Shown: in pieces, positions 36,073 to 48,473 of the stretch
Layout: every line of letters starts with the position of its first letter
Numbering within the stretch: position 1 is the stretch's first letter
Assembly (NCBI GenBank): GCA_951230915.1
Contig: OX579640.1
Location: 16,388,981 to 16,452,980 of the forward strand
DNA from: Antitrichia curtipendula
Taxonomy: Eukaryota; Streptophyta; Bryopsida; Hypnales; Leucodontaceae
Direction of reading: 5' to 3'
DNA: 64,000 nt
Program-made: the position numbers and the translations under genes
The notes under the pieces: model-generated
Databases searched by the model: none
Seen by the model: only the letters and a program-made list of their open reading frames with translations
What the model was told of the DNA's origin: nothing

Positions 36073-38046
36073 AGTTAAGACCAACTACAATGCATTTATT
36101 GTCAAGACCACATTTAAAAATTAGCTTGCAAATGTAGATCCATTTCTTCCTACTTTACAATTAACTTTACTACCTATATATTTTGATTAAGAATTGTCTT
36201 TCTGGAGATTTTTTTTTTATAAGTTTTTTTTAAATAGAATTTTTGAGAATGTTGATTGACAAACCTCATGAAGTTTTGCTTTTGCAGTATTGTCTATTTG
36301 GAAAATGAATCAACTCACTTTACATTAGAAGTTGGTGCTTCTTGTACATTGATGTTGACATTTCTATTACCACAATGGGTGACACTCAATATTATTTTTT
36401 AATATTTTTAATATTTTTCTTGAGTGGCAATGACAAAATCCATCATATAGCCATTTGTGGATAGAAATCACTTTTCATTTCCAAAGTTATACTTTCTACA
36501 TTCGAATTTTCATAATTTCAATTATATTTTAACAATTATCATCTATCATTTGGTGATAAAATCTTGTATTTTTGGACCAAATGAGTTCATATGAAGAAAA
36601 AAAATTGAGTCTTTTGGTATAATTTTGTTGGAAAACATTTACAAGTGACACTAAATTGTCAAAGTATTATATTATTTAAATTTAGGCTAGCTCAAAATAT
36701 TTTATATTGCAATAATTTCAAATAAATTAATTTTGAGTCACACTAATTTTGCAAGTGAAACTAGTTTTGAAATTGATGCTGGTTTTGATCACTTACTATT
36801 AGTATGTCTTAATAATTAATTTGTTTTTGTCTCTATTGGCTTAACTTTCAAAAGGTCTAGTAAGTCTAAATCTAGTCAAATTGAGATATTTTATTTTATA
36901 TTTGATGTGGATAGAAGATGCATGAATTATTTTAATTCAAACTAACAAAATATTTGTATTCATGTTGAGTCAAATTCAATAATTGATATACAAAACTCCC
37001 AATTTGGATCATTATTGCACCTCCTATAATACATTAAAGCCACAAATTAATCATGCACTTTACATGTAGTTTGTTGTCTTTGAGCATTTTTGACAAGGTT
37101 CAAATGTTAAATTGACATCAAAGTGACAAATTCCAATTGTTGAATTATCAATTTAATGGTGTATGTTTTTCTATATTTTAGTAATAATTAGTATTCTAGT
37201 AGTCGAGTATGCCCGGAGAGGTTCCTAGTGGAAAATATACAAACCACGTATAAGCAATGTCTCTTTTTCTACACAAATATAATCGGTTATTTCAAAATTT
37301 TAAATTATGAAATCTCCTTGCTATTTAAAATCATAATGTTGCCAACATACATTGATTTAATAATCCATTTAATTAATATTCAAAATTATGTATTCAATAG
37401 AGTTATCCTAGAAGCCATGAAATGTCACCTTTCATTTGGTCCTTAGTTACATCTTGAGGTAGCAATCCTAATGCCAACCCCACCTCATCTCCAATCTAAT
37501 CCAAAGACCTGGTATATGTAATTCCTCCCAAGAAATTGACTCCATAATCAATCCACCAAAGCTGGTGACAATCTGATGTTTCTAATTCCGAATTCTTCTA
37601 CGCGGCAGCTTAGCCTTAGAATTTACTAGCTTGAAATCAAGAAGCAAACCGAAACCCACGCAAATTATATACAGTAAAACAGATCATGTTGATAATTATG
37701 CTGATAATCAATAAAACATCAATTTACGTACTGTAGAATGCACTTCGATCACATTGACCTCACAGAACACTGGTGCAAAGTTATATTCGATGTCGGTAAT
37801 AACAAGTTCGGTAATAACAAGTTCATGGATGATCTAGAGAAACTGCGTGCTACCCCCAAGGTGCCCACAAAAATTTGAGGTAACTAGATTTCCAATATTG
37901 ACAACCTTAGAAAGAACGCAAACCCAAACCTTAGCACTCCCACATCCATTCGGGAGTGCATAGTAGTAGTAGTCATGGCATGTTCACCGTGATGGTGAAC
38001 AATGAACATTGAAGTGGTGGCGGCGTAGGGTTGGCTTCCTTTGGAC
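36073..38046. other. Gene-free interval
   Basis: 36073-37440 is strongly AT-rich and has no supported feature. 37440-38040 is less AT-rich and includes a short GTAGTA run near 37966. The open frames are short and match no family I know. Confidence 0.5.
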
Positions 38047-38144
38047 GGAATATTCTTAGCGGAACATTGATTGTTCACTCCCAACATCCACCTCCGGAGG
38101 TGGATGTTGGGAGTGAACAATCAATTTTTCGCTAAGAATATTCC
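38047..38144. repeat. Near-perfect palindrome, 49-bp arms
   Basis: The two 49-bp arms meet at 38095/38096 (CCTCCGGAGG) with no spacer and differ at only two positions. Further imperfect complementarity exists outside (around 37975-38010 against 38200-38246, sharing GTTCA/TGAAC and GGCATGTT/AACATGCC words), so it is the core of a larger foldback of nearly 300 bp. Confidence 0.85.
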
Positions 38145-38931
38145 TTTGTTCTCTTAACTTTCAATTACATATGTCCATCTCGCCATTATCCATCCTCCAT
38201 TGTTCATTGTTCACAGTTCACACACTACTTGAACATGCCGTGACTACCTCTAGTGATCGGTGTGCAATTCAGGTAATGGTTTTCTTCGCTGCATTATAAC
38301 ACCGATCATCTAGTATTATTCATTAATCATGTGTAGAATTTTAATATACCAAGTACAGTCGATTATTCTTGTGCAGATTGTCCACAACTTGAACTCACCT
38401 ATACGTACAGTCATGCTTTTGGGATAAGCTAGGAAGAACTGAACCGTTTCAAATGAGGATAGCAAAGATTAGCACCAAACAAGGAGACCTTTGATCTCTC
38501 ACCTCTCGCCTACCTTTAATCTTTGATCTCTCGCCTATAGTAGAACCAACCATTACCAACCAGGCATCCATACCCAACCTATAGGGTGCAGCTATTCCCA
38601 ACCAAGGCTAGAACAAGTTTTTAATCAAAGTTTGGAATGTGATTTTTTCTCCTTTGCAAGGGTGGGACTATAAAGTCATGACACATGTCCTAATGTAGTG
38701 AGCAAGAAAGTAGGAAGTAGTGAGTAGGAAAGTAGTTCTGGAATGATTGGTATTAGAAGACCATAAATATTGGATATAGGTTCAGACCAACTTTTGGGTT
38801 CCAAAATTTATAATGATTTGAATCTAAAAAAAAAAAATTACGAGAAATTGGCAATGCCTGTCATATCTATCTTTCTATAGGTCAATAAATTTGCATTGCC
38901 TTCTACTGCTTGAGAACATGTGTGGAATCAC
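38145..38931. other. Gene-free interval
   Basis: Apart from the outer foldback arm (to about 38260) I see no gene or repeat that can be named. A short A-run is at 38825-38838. Confidence 0.4.
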
Positions 38932-39904
38932 TTAACCCCTCACAGCCCAAAGCCTAACCATGTTAAAAAACAACCTTGCTTTTTTCAAGCGTTATAACTC
39001 AAAATATGAGTAAGGTATGAAAATCTCAACCATACAATCTTGTAGTGTGCATGTTGTAGATGGAGTAAATTAAAATTGGGATCATTTCACCATATAGATT
39101 GAAAGATTAATGTTCCAGTGTTGAATAAAGATGCTGAAATTTTCCTCAACACACATTTGGAGGTGAAATTCGATTTCTAAACCTACTCAAATGAAAAAAC
39201 TTTAAACTACAAAGTAATTCAAAACCAAAAGACAAACATTTTGGTGGAAAAAAAATTCATTCAATTGACTCATTGCGTTTGCAAAATTGTTTTGAAATGT
39301 CAAAAAAGTAGTGAAAAAAGTAGCAAAAAAACACATCTATGACTGAACCTACTTCTACTAAAATGCTTCTCAGTCAATCCTAACTTCTTGGATTGATATA
39401 CCATATGAACTAGACTAGTATGCGCAACTTTTTCAACAAAAATGATTAAAAACAAACCCTGTTTGAAGAAGTTATAAGCCTCCAAAGTTCACTATAATGC
39501 AAAAATGTATGGATTTTGAACTTTGAATTGCTTCTAAGCATTCAAAACAACTTGGATTGACATGAAAATTTTACCACAATAATAAGACTTTACGGGGAAC
39601 AAAACCCAACAAATTTGATTGAAAACTAACATTTCATGAAAAGGATCCAAGCCCCCAAAGTTGCAGCCATCTTGATGCAGTGTGGTGAACTCAAATTGAA
39701 CCTCCGCATTTCAAATGGATTTGAAAAACTCAGTACATCTTGGATAGATCTGAAAGTTTTGCCACAAAAGTTAGACTAGTATACGCAATTTATCCAACAA
39801 GTTTTATTGAATTTGAAGATCGAATGCAAAAGTTACAGCACTTTGAAGTTGACTGCGAGACTCTCTGAAGACACTTTTGGTCCCCTTGGGTGGTCAGGGG
39901 TCGA
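38932..39904 (+). mobile_element. Family C element, second copy
   Basis: It begins TTAACCCCTCACAGCCC at 38932 and is colinear with 25806-26774 over its whole length. The right end is decayed (GGTCAGGGG then TCGA in place of TTAA, 39901-39904). About 970 bp, non-coding. Confidence 0.75.
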
Positions 39905-41150
39905 GTGGTCGACTATGGGTGATTGTACCACAACTGGTGCATTTGTTGCGAACTCTGCACACCCAACCCTACCCACACATCCCGCACATCCCGCCCGCCC
40001 GCGTTCGAAGGAGTTTCCGCAAGCTCCCACAAGTTCCCGAGTTCCCACAAGCTCCTGAGTTGGCCTTCTTCCTCACGGGCAGCCTCCAATCTCGGGCAGA
40101 GGCGGATCCTCAATTTCGTCTTGGAGACAGGACGAGTGTTGGCCAGTTGATAAGCCTTTGACCCAGCTTTTGCTCTCCGACGGTGCAGACGTGCAGAGTC
40201 TGCAGACCCATCGTGAAAGCATTTTCACAGCACGGATCCCGAACATGTGGAAACGATCTCATCCTCACAGAGACTGCATAGAATAGTATTCTTCACGTGG
40301 GGGCAGGTCTGCCAATCAGTCTGCACGCTACCAGGGTCCCACACTCCAACGTACAGACTAATCACTGTTGCCAGGCACGGCTTGGTCACAGCTTCAGTTC
40401 AGTACCACACCCTTGTGTCCTTGGCTCCTTCACACTGGCTATGGCGCTCTCTCTTTGCTGAACTCTGCAAGTCTTCTACTCTCCCCACTCTGGGTGTAAG
40501 TTCCTCATTTACACCTCCGCAGCTACATCATCCGAACATCTCCACGTGCATGCTCACGTTCTCATCGCTCCTGCAAACTCTCCTGCATCGTGGCTACGAC
40601 AGTCGGCATCTGGGAACTTACTCTAGCTCTGTAAGTTTCACACTCTTGGGGCTCTGTCCTCGTTAATTGCAAAAGCTGCACTTTGTCGCCAGTATTTCTG
40701 TACGACACTACAAAGGTGGATGTATTGTGGGGTTGGGATGTGGAGTTCGGGAGTGAGTTCGGTACCACGTTTGTGTCGGTGTTCGTTTCCAACATTTGAC
40801 TCCGAGTGAGATCCAGACTGTGGTCGCTTGCATGTGTTTCCAGCTTTTGTGGGAACCTGTTGGCTACTTCTCTCCTGTTTCATTCCATCGCTGGACTTTC
40901 TGACTGAGGACCCCAGATGGCAGATCTGAGCAGCGTAGATCGGTGAACATCGATTAGGGGAAGCTCGTCTTGTTGGCTTGGGCCGTCGTCATCTGGTTTG
41001 CGTCGTCACCATTTGTTGGCCGTCGTCTGTACTGTTTTTTGCGGGAGTTGGTTTTAGGGTTCGGTGGGCGAGCTGGAGCACTCCTCTTCCTCAAGATGGG
41101 ATCCTCACTACATGTAACTAAGGTGTTTTCCTTGAATGGGCCGGCAACCT
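39905..41150 (+). other. GC-richer island, unidentified
   Basis: This stretch has clearly more G+C than both sides and lacks the repeat families. It contains several medium open frames on both strands (longest 139 codons at 40247-40666), none with recognisable domains. 40930-41110 looks like a promoter/5' leader ending in an ATG near 41096. It could be a promoter and first exon of a gene reading rightward, or a decayed gene. I cannot assign a function. Confidence 0.3.
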
Positions 41151-44100
41151 AATCTTTCAATTATTTGAGTTGTTTCAAAGTCATGGTTTTTTCTTTTTTG
41201 ATTCACTATGCCAAATTGTAGACGAATAATCCAACAAGATTGGATATAAAGCAACTGATGCTTACAAAAAAAATGAAGGATTCAAGGTTAGTATGTTGTA
41301 GCACCCATGGACGGAAGTACAAAAAGCTCTTCAATTCCTTGATTGGTCTTAAAGTCTCAAAAATAGGACAAAATGTTCCAAATTTTGATAATGAGTGAGC
41401 TAGATTCTATGAGTCAACATTGTGAATCATTGCAAGAAGAACCTAAACAACGCACCCCAATGAACCGTGACTAGAAAGGTAGTATTACAAGGCTGTTTGC
41501 AAAAGCTAGTCTTTTTTGTTACAAAATAATCCACAAAAGGATTGGATATCCTTTTTAATACCAATCATGATACAACTTGACATACTTGTTTGTGAGTTGT
41601 TTTTCAAGTAATGTCCTGTGGACCAAATGTGATAAATTAGTAAATAAATTTCAAAAACCACTCTCTAACTTCTAAAGGATTATGGGTGTTTTTGAAGAGA
41701 AATTGTCAAAAATTGCCATTTCTTAATGCGTTGCCCAAGATTTAAATTTTCAAAATGTAACTTCAAGTGTACAAAAGTATATTGGACTATTATGAAAATG
41801 TGTAAAAAAAAATTCAGCTCATTTGATTGGATCGATAGTTGAAATGGTTGATAGAGTTTGACTCTTCTTGGAATGAGGATTTTATACTAAATGGGTCATT
41901 GCAAGAGCACCTGTTGTTTTGGGTTCAAAACAGATTGTTTTATCAGTATTGCAAATCTTCAAATAAATTTTTGTAAATGAAAGAAAATATTAAAGCATTA
42001 AAAGTAATATGTCTCTAAAAATCAGACCTAGAGGTAATTCATATCTCTAAAAGTGATGTACAAGAAAGCACGGTGAAAAGTACCAAGGAAATGGACACTT
42101 TGATGTTTGTTTTTTAGAAAATAGTAAAAAAGATTCAATAATATATCTTCAAACTTGAAGTTCATTCTCAACCATTTTCATTTGTGGGAAAAAAAAATTC
42201 TATTTTCTATATTTACACAAAGGTAGAGTACTTTGAGTACATGTGGAAGGTCGACAATTTACTATTTAAGAAACATCTCTTTGTGGTCTTGTGCAATTTT
42301 AGTAGAAGTCCTTATTTCCAATTTTGAGCTGCAAATCTACATTTTTAGACCAAAATAGTACTAAAATCCTCTAAAATGGCCAAGGTAGACATCCAATTGG
42401 GGGATGATTAAAAAATAGCAAAATAAATTTCTTAAAATGAAGAAGATACTGAATGTCAACAACTACCATATGTAAACTTTATTTCAAATTTCATAGAAAA
42501 TTGTCATGCAATGCAAAAATTATGAGTGAAAATCACGTGTCCAAGGTCAAGAGGACAAAAAATAGGACAAGTGTTTCTTGCAGTCACCCAAATGTAGTTT
42601 TCTTTAAAGAATTACATACTATATCATGTCAATTATCTACATGCCAAATTTTAGAAGTAGATGAGGTATCTAATAAAAGATTCCCAAACTACCCAAACTA
42701 GTTGGACTTTTTTGGGTGGCATAATTTTTGATTTGGGCTTCTGATCAATTTTTTTTTTAAATTTCCATGTAGGGAAAAATATTCCTACTTTGAAACAAAA
42801 TTTTGAGAACCCATATTTAAAAGTGACTTTGTATGATCCTACTTGAGTTTTTAAGTGTCCATTGAATGAGCACTAGGTTTATTAGGGATTAACTACATTG
42901 TCACAACCATCCTTTTTCTTGCACACCTACCAATGCATCCACAAAATTCACTCTTCTTTTCTATTGCTGCTAGTCACACAACAACTTGCGAATGGTTCAT
43001 AGTATTGGATTACTGATTCTTGTTGGCAATAGAACAAGCATTCCAACTTCTCTAGGTATATTGTTGTTGAACATGATAAGAATTTATTTATAATTTTTCA
43101 AAGCTCTCCCCATAAGGATACTTCTAATGTTTGGATCTTTTGTTACTTAAGGTCCGTTTTTTGTATTTTGTGTAGGTCCCTTTGAGACTCTTTTTGCACT
43201 TCTACTTCATCTTTGAAGGTGAACCTTTAGTAGAGTTAGATGGATTCATAACCGTCTTATTGTTGTACTAATGAGGTCTACTATTATAAAGTCAATGTTG
43301 ATTGATAGGTGAGTTTTTTTTGTCTTCATAGTGAATTTTGAATCATGTGGAATTTACATACTAGTGCAAGAGCTTGGCTTAACACATGAATAGTTGCAAT
43401 GCTCTAGGATCATATTGGCGGTGATTGTGAAGATGGAAGACTTAAGCTCTTCAATAGATTAGGTTGTTGATGAATGTGCACATTGAAAGCTTTGGATAAA
43501 CGTGGCTATCAACCAATCGTAAGAAAAATGATTTCTTTTTTGTAATTTTGTTCATTCTAGGGAATGCTAGGAGCAATCTTCAATGGGATTTAGTAGCAAA
43601 TGTACATTAGAGGACTTGGAACGAGCATAACAATGTAGATGAAGGAAATTATTATTCATTTAAAATTGTCTACAATCATCCCAAAGAGTGTGCAAACAAT
43701 TTGTTACCAATCCAATGATTTCATCCTTGATTTGCCATTCTATAAGTTTGGTTAAGTCTTGTTGCCATAGAGAAAAACACGCATTCTAGCATGTCCTAGT
43801 GTGACATTCTTAGACACGTCATGATTCACTTTTTAAATTTTCAAGGCATTGATTATAGGTGTCTCTAATGTTTTAAATTGAATGTTGTACTATTGCAGGA
43901 ACAAGAAAAATTGGGAATATCTTTTGGGAGAAAGGATTAAAACCCATCATTAGACTAATTGGTGGTGATAAACATACACATTTATAACTCTTTGTGCATT
44001 TGGTTATGAATTTTTTTTAATAGCGGTGGTGAAAGTGGGGCTCTTTATTTCATTTATTTTGGATATTTCAATTAGTGATTGTCTCTCATGATGCAAGAAT

Positions 44101-44602
44101 TTACGACTACGGATGTAATGAAACCTAAGAAGGTACAAATTTTTCATCCAATACTATACATTCATTCAAAATCATCTAAGACTTTGTTGCAACTTAGTGA
44201 TTTCAACCACTAAAAATGGAGGCCTTTGGTTGAATATTCCCTCACAATTCCTTACATCCTTCTATGCCAAATTATTAGTTGAACGTAGTCATAGACAAGA
44301 AGGAAGATACTTCTAAAATCAAGAGTTTATATTTTTACATTAAAGTTTTGTGACTCATGAAATGTAGGTAAGATTGTGGTAATTTATAACTCTAAAATAT
44401 TCATATGTTACAAGATTGGTATAGATATTGCTATATTGGTATGACCCTTTATATGAGATGGTTTTAAATATATGGGTTAATTGTAATTCTCTTGGGATCT
44501 TGCTATTTTCACTTGTTTGAATGCTATTTTCTAACTTTAATTTTTGAATTTGTTTTGCAGCTATTGTAGATCTTTAATATATTACTTGATAAGCTGAACC
44601 AA
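41151..44602. other. Gene-free interval upstream of the kinase-NBS gene
   Basis: AT-rich sequence without supported genes. TTAACT preceded by TTAGGGA occurs near 42890, perhaps an orphan element end. A pyrimidine-rich tract ending TTTTGCAG at about 44562 could be a 3' splice site for a 5'-UTR intron of the downstream gene. Confidence 0.4.
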
Positions 44603-47600
44603 ATGGCCTACTTTTTTATATGGATGGCAAGCTTCTTTAGAATGGCAATTATTTGGAAATACATGGGTTTTGCAAAGTCCATCCGGTGAGAACATATGTT
44701 ATATAGGAAGTGTTGGTGATTGAAAAGTGCATGTTATATAAAGTATTATTCAAATTACAAAGTTCTTTGTCTAGTTTTCTATTTGATTTGTTTTGAATTC
44801 TATAAGGAGTCTTGTAATATGTATTTATGTATATGATCAAACTAAAAATATGTGCTCTAATTTCAATAGAGAGACCATTCTATTATTAGACTATGTTCAA
44901 CGGCTTTTCATTTGTAGAGTATGTTTGGTTAATTTATTGAAACTCATAGAATAATTGATTTATATATGTCTTGTCAAGAAAATCTCATTGACAAAAAATA
45001 TTAAATATTTTGCAGGAAAGACAAGGATTTCTTACAAGTGCAGAGTGAGCATTCTAAAAGACTATGTGATGTTATACCCAAGCTTGAGAAATGCTTGAAG
45101 AATATGGAAGCATCATCAAAGATGAAAGTCTTGAATAAAAACCAATGTGTACATCTTTTTGGCAAACTTATACTAGCCATGAAGGAGATCAAAAAATTGT
45201 TGTCAAGTGCTACTGAAGATCTCAAGTTCCAATCTATTTTTGGAGAATTGTGTTGTCTCCAAAGAAAAATAGAGATTGTGGGGACAAATTGCACTCAACA
45301 AGATCGATGGTGTCATTCGGTTGCATTTCAACTCCAAAACAAAGAAATTTTTCGTGAGTTGCTTCTAGATTTGAAGTGTTGTTATGAAACAACATGCGAC
45401 ATGTACTTATTTTGCCATTCGAACCAATCAAACAATATCCTACCTATTCAGTTTGATGCAACTACCTATGAACAAGTCCTTGACGATGATCAGATTTTGA
45501 AGAAGAAGCTTCAACTCACACTTCAAGGAGAAGTGACAGAGGATTATGACATAATGCAACATCTATTGTTGAGACTCAGAAACTTGGATCGAGTTGACGG
45601 TGGAGATTTGGATGCTTTGGAAATTCCCAATGATTTCAAGACACTTAAATTAATCAAAAAAATAGGTGTAGGAAATTATGGACATGTGTACAAATCAAAT
45701 TGGTTAGGCCTTGCATGTGCCACAAAAGTGTTGGAAGGCGATCGTGAATATCTCATGAACTCTCAAAAAGAGCCTGGCATCTTAGCAGGCTTGAGCCATC
45801 CAAATCTTGTTCAATTTTTTGGTTGTGGGATTAGTGAAAAAATTGATGAAAATCCTAAAGACAATGGAAGTGGTGAAATGCATTTGGTGATGGAATTGAT
45901 GGAATCAAACTTATCTACTATATTGAAGAAAGCAAATGGACCTTTACCCTATCGTCTTGCAATTGATATTATGCACCAAATTGCAAAAGGTGTGTACTAC
46001 CTTCATGACATGCAAGTTACACATCTTGACTTGAAACCTGATAATACCTTATCAAGTTCAATATCTATAAAGGATTTGGATCCCCGTCATATATTCAAAG
46101 TCAGTGATTATGGAACTTTTCAATTGGAAGTTTGCAGCACTCCTAAGCATCCAAAGCCTTCAAAATATACAATAGGATCACTAGGGTACATGGCCCCTGA
46201 AATGATCCAAGAAAGTAGAATTCCAGTGTATCCATTTCAAGCTGATGTATGGTCATTTGCTATGATATGCTCAGAGATTCTATCAAGAAAGGCTCCATAT
46301 CCTAATTTGGGACTACAAGACTTCCAAGATCAAGTATCATGTACACATGGTGCCGGGACTAAAAGCTTGAGACCAGACCTACCAAGCAATTGTGAAGAAC
46401 TAACAAACTTAATTCAAGAATGTTGGGCTCAAGACCCTCTTCTACGGCCAACATTTTCTAACATTTGTGAAAGGCTCATAAGTTTAAAGAAGTCTTTTTG
46501 GAAGGGAACATATTCATACAAAATGGTTCCACAATTTGGTTCATCTCACACCTCAAGAGATTCCAAATTCATTATCGACTATGATGCAAAGGTGTGGGAT
46601 TATCTAAATAAACTACAAAATTTATTTAGTGACATTTATTTTATGCAACTATCTTTGGTGCTTGACATTCATTGTTTTAAGTATAGTGTTTTATTTTCAG
46701 ATGTGACATAATAGATGTGACATTGTATTTATACAGGTGGATGAACAAATTGCTTCTCCGAAAGAAATTTCAACTGATTTAGGACAACATCTATCTAAAG
46801 CCAAAGGGCTTTTGAAAATGGGTCACCTAGGGATTGTGGGCATGGGTGGAATTGGCAAGACCACACTAGCAAAGGCAATATTTGACGATGTGACAGTGAA
46901 TTCCTCATACCATGCATCATGCTTTGTTGCACAAATCAAAAACTACCAAAGTTCATATGAAATATTGTGTGAGATATTACCAAAACTTGGAAATGATCAT
47001 AAACCCAAGAATTTAAGAGATGCCCAAAAGATGATGAAAGAGCTCCTCGTTGAAAAGAAAATTCTTTTAATACTAGATGATGTCAACAAAGAAGGTCTAG
47101 TGCATGACATTGTACCTCTCAACATTGTACAAGCTAGCAAGGGTACCACAATAATTTTGACGACACGCAAATGGAGTACCATAAAGTCATTTGTGGGTAG
47201 TGAGGGAAGGCTGGATGTTGAGTTGATGGATGAAAAAGTAGCAACAAAGCTTTTTTCTAGTCACCTTTCATGGGGTGTAGATTCTTTATCACCAGACTTT
47301 GTTGCTTTACGTAAACATGTTGTGAAAGCTTGCAATGGCCTGCCTTTGAGCTTGAAGGTGATGGGTGCATTTCTCCGCAATAAAAAACGGTTGCGAAGTT
47401 GGGAACGAGCATTACAAAGGATGGCAAGAGGAAGGAATTTGGATGGTGACGAAGAAATTTGGAACACCTTGAAGATAAGCTTTGATGGATTGAACAATGA
47501 TATTGAAAAGAGGATGTTCTTGGACGTGGCTTGTTTCTTTTGTAGAGATGTATATCCGTGTGGCTTATCCAAAGAGACAATTTTGTACGCGTGGTCAAAA

Positions 47601-48473
47601 GGTGGCATCCTTCCAATGTGGGAATTAGATAGATTGATTGACATGTCATTGTTGAATGTGAATAAAGATGGTGAAATTTTAGAAATGCATGATCAATTAC
47701 GTGACATGAGACGGAAGATTGCCAAATGTACAAGAATTTGGAATCTGTCCATGATACCAGAAAGCGGATTTACAAACCAGGTACTATTTTTTGAGTGCCA
47801 CTGTGAAACTAAGCATAGATAGCATGTTTGTTAAATGTATACTTGAATGCAATTTGTGAACTTTCAAACCTGTATTATTTCAAGAACCATGACCTTTGAA
47901 ATATGTTAGAAAAGTTAATATTTTCTTTTAAAGGTTCTATGTATATGAAAATGTATGACATTTTAATTTAAGTTTTTTGAAATGCAGGATGTTGATAGTC
48001 TTGAAGGCATTTCTTGGCAAGGGACTATGAACCACGATTTGCCTATGATCAAACATGACCAACGTTTTCATTTTAAAAATCTTCGTGTATTGATTGTGGA
48101 GAGCACTTTGGGCAAACAAGAATTGCAGTTGGACAACATGAACATATTACTTCAATATGGTACGCAATGTTCAAGATTGGAGGCACTAATAGTGGAAAAT
48201 TCAAATGAAAAGAGATTGTCACAAACATTTTTAGCAAATACTGCAAGGACTCTAAACAAAACAATATTAGATGTTTGTGGTACTTGTGCATCATTGAAGA
48301 TTCTTGATCTTAAAAGGCTTGGATTCCTCAAACAGTTACCAAACAAATTTGCATCAAGCAATACTTTATTGAAATTAGATCTGAGTTATTGCAATGGATT
48401 TGAGGCATTACCACAAGAACTTGGGAACTTGACTTTGTTGAGAACGCTCAATTTAAAAGAGTGTTCAGCTTGA
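44603..48473 (+). CDS. Protein kinase-NBS-LRR (PNL) immune-receptor type protein, LRR truncated by frameshift
   Basis: Exons 44603-44685 (tentative), 45016-46591, 46737-47780 and 47988 onward join in frame with GT..AG introns. The first stop, at 48471-48473, gives about 1062 residues. Order: a hydrophobic start; a helical, Cys- and Leu-rich region to about residue 200; a kinase domain (about 235-520) with glycine loop IGVGNYGHVY, Lys in CATKVL, catalytic HLDLKPDN, SDYG for DFG and GYMAPEM for APE; then NB-ARC with GMGGIGKTT, ILLILDDVN, IILTTRKW, CNGLPLSLKVMG, RMFLDVACFF and EMHDQLRDM; then divergent LRRs. Kinase-NBS-LRR fusions are described in mosses. HLD instead of HRD makes it a non-RD kinase, common among immune kinases. 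NB-ARC resembles the TIR-type group (LDDVN, MHD present). The kinase-NBS part is intact. One base is missing at 48467/48468, so most LRRs are out of frame. Exon 1 rests only on splice signals and phase. Confidence 0.8.
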
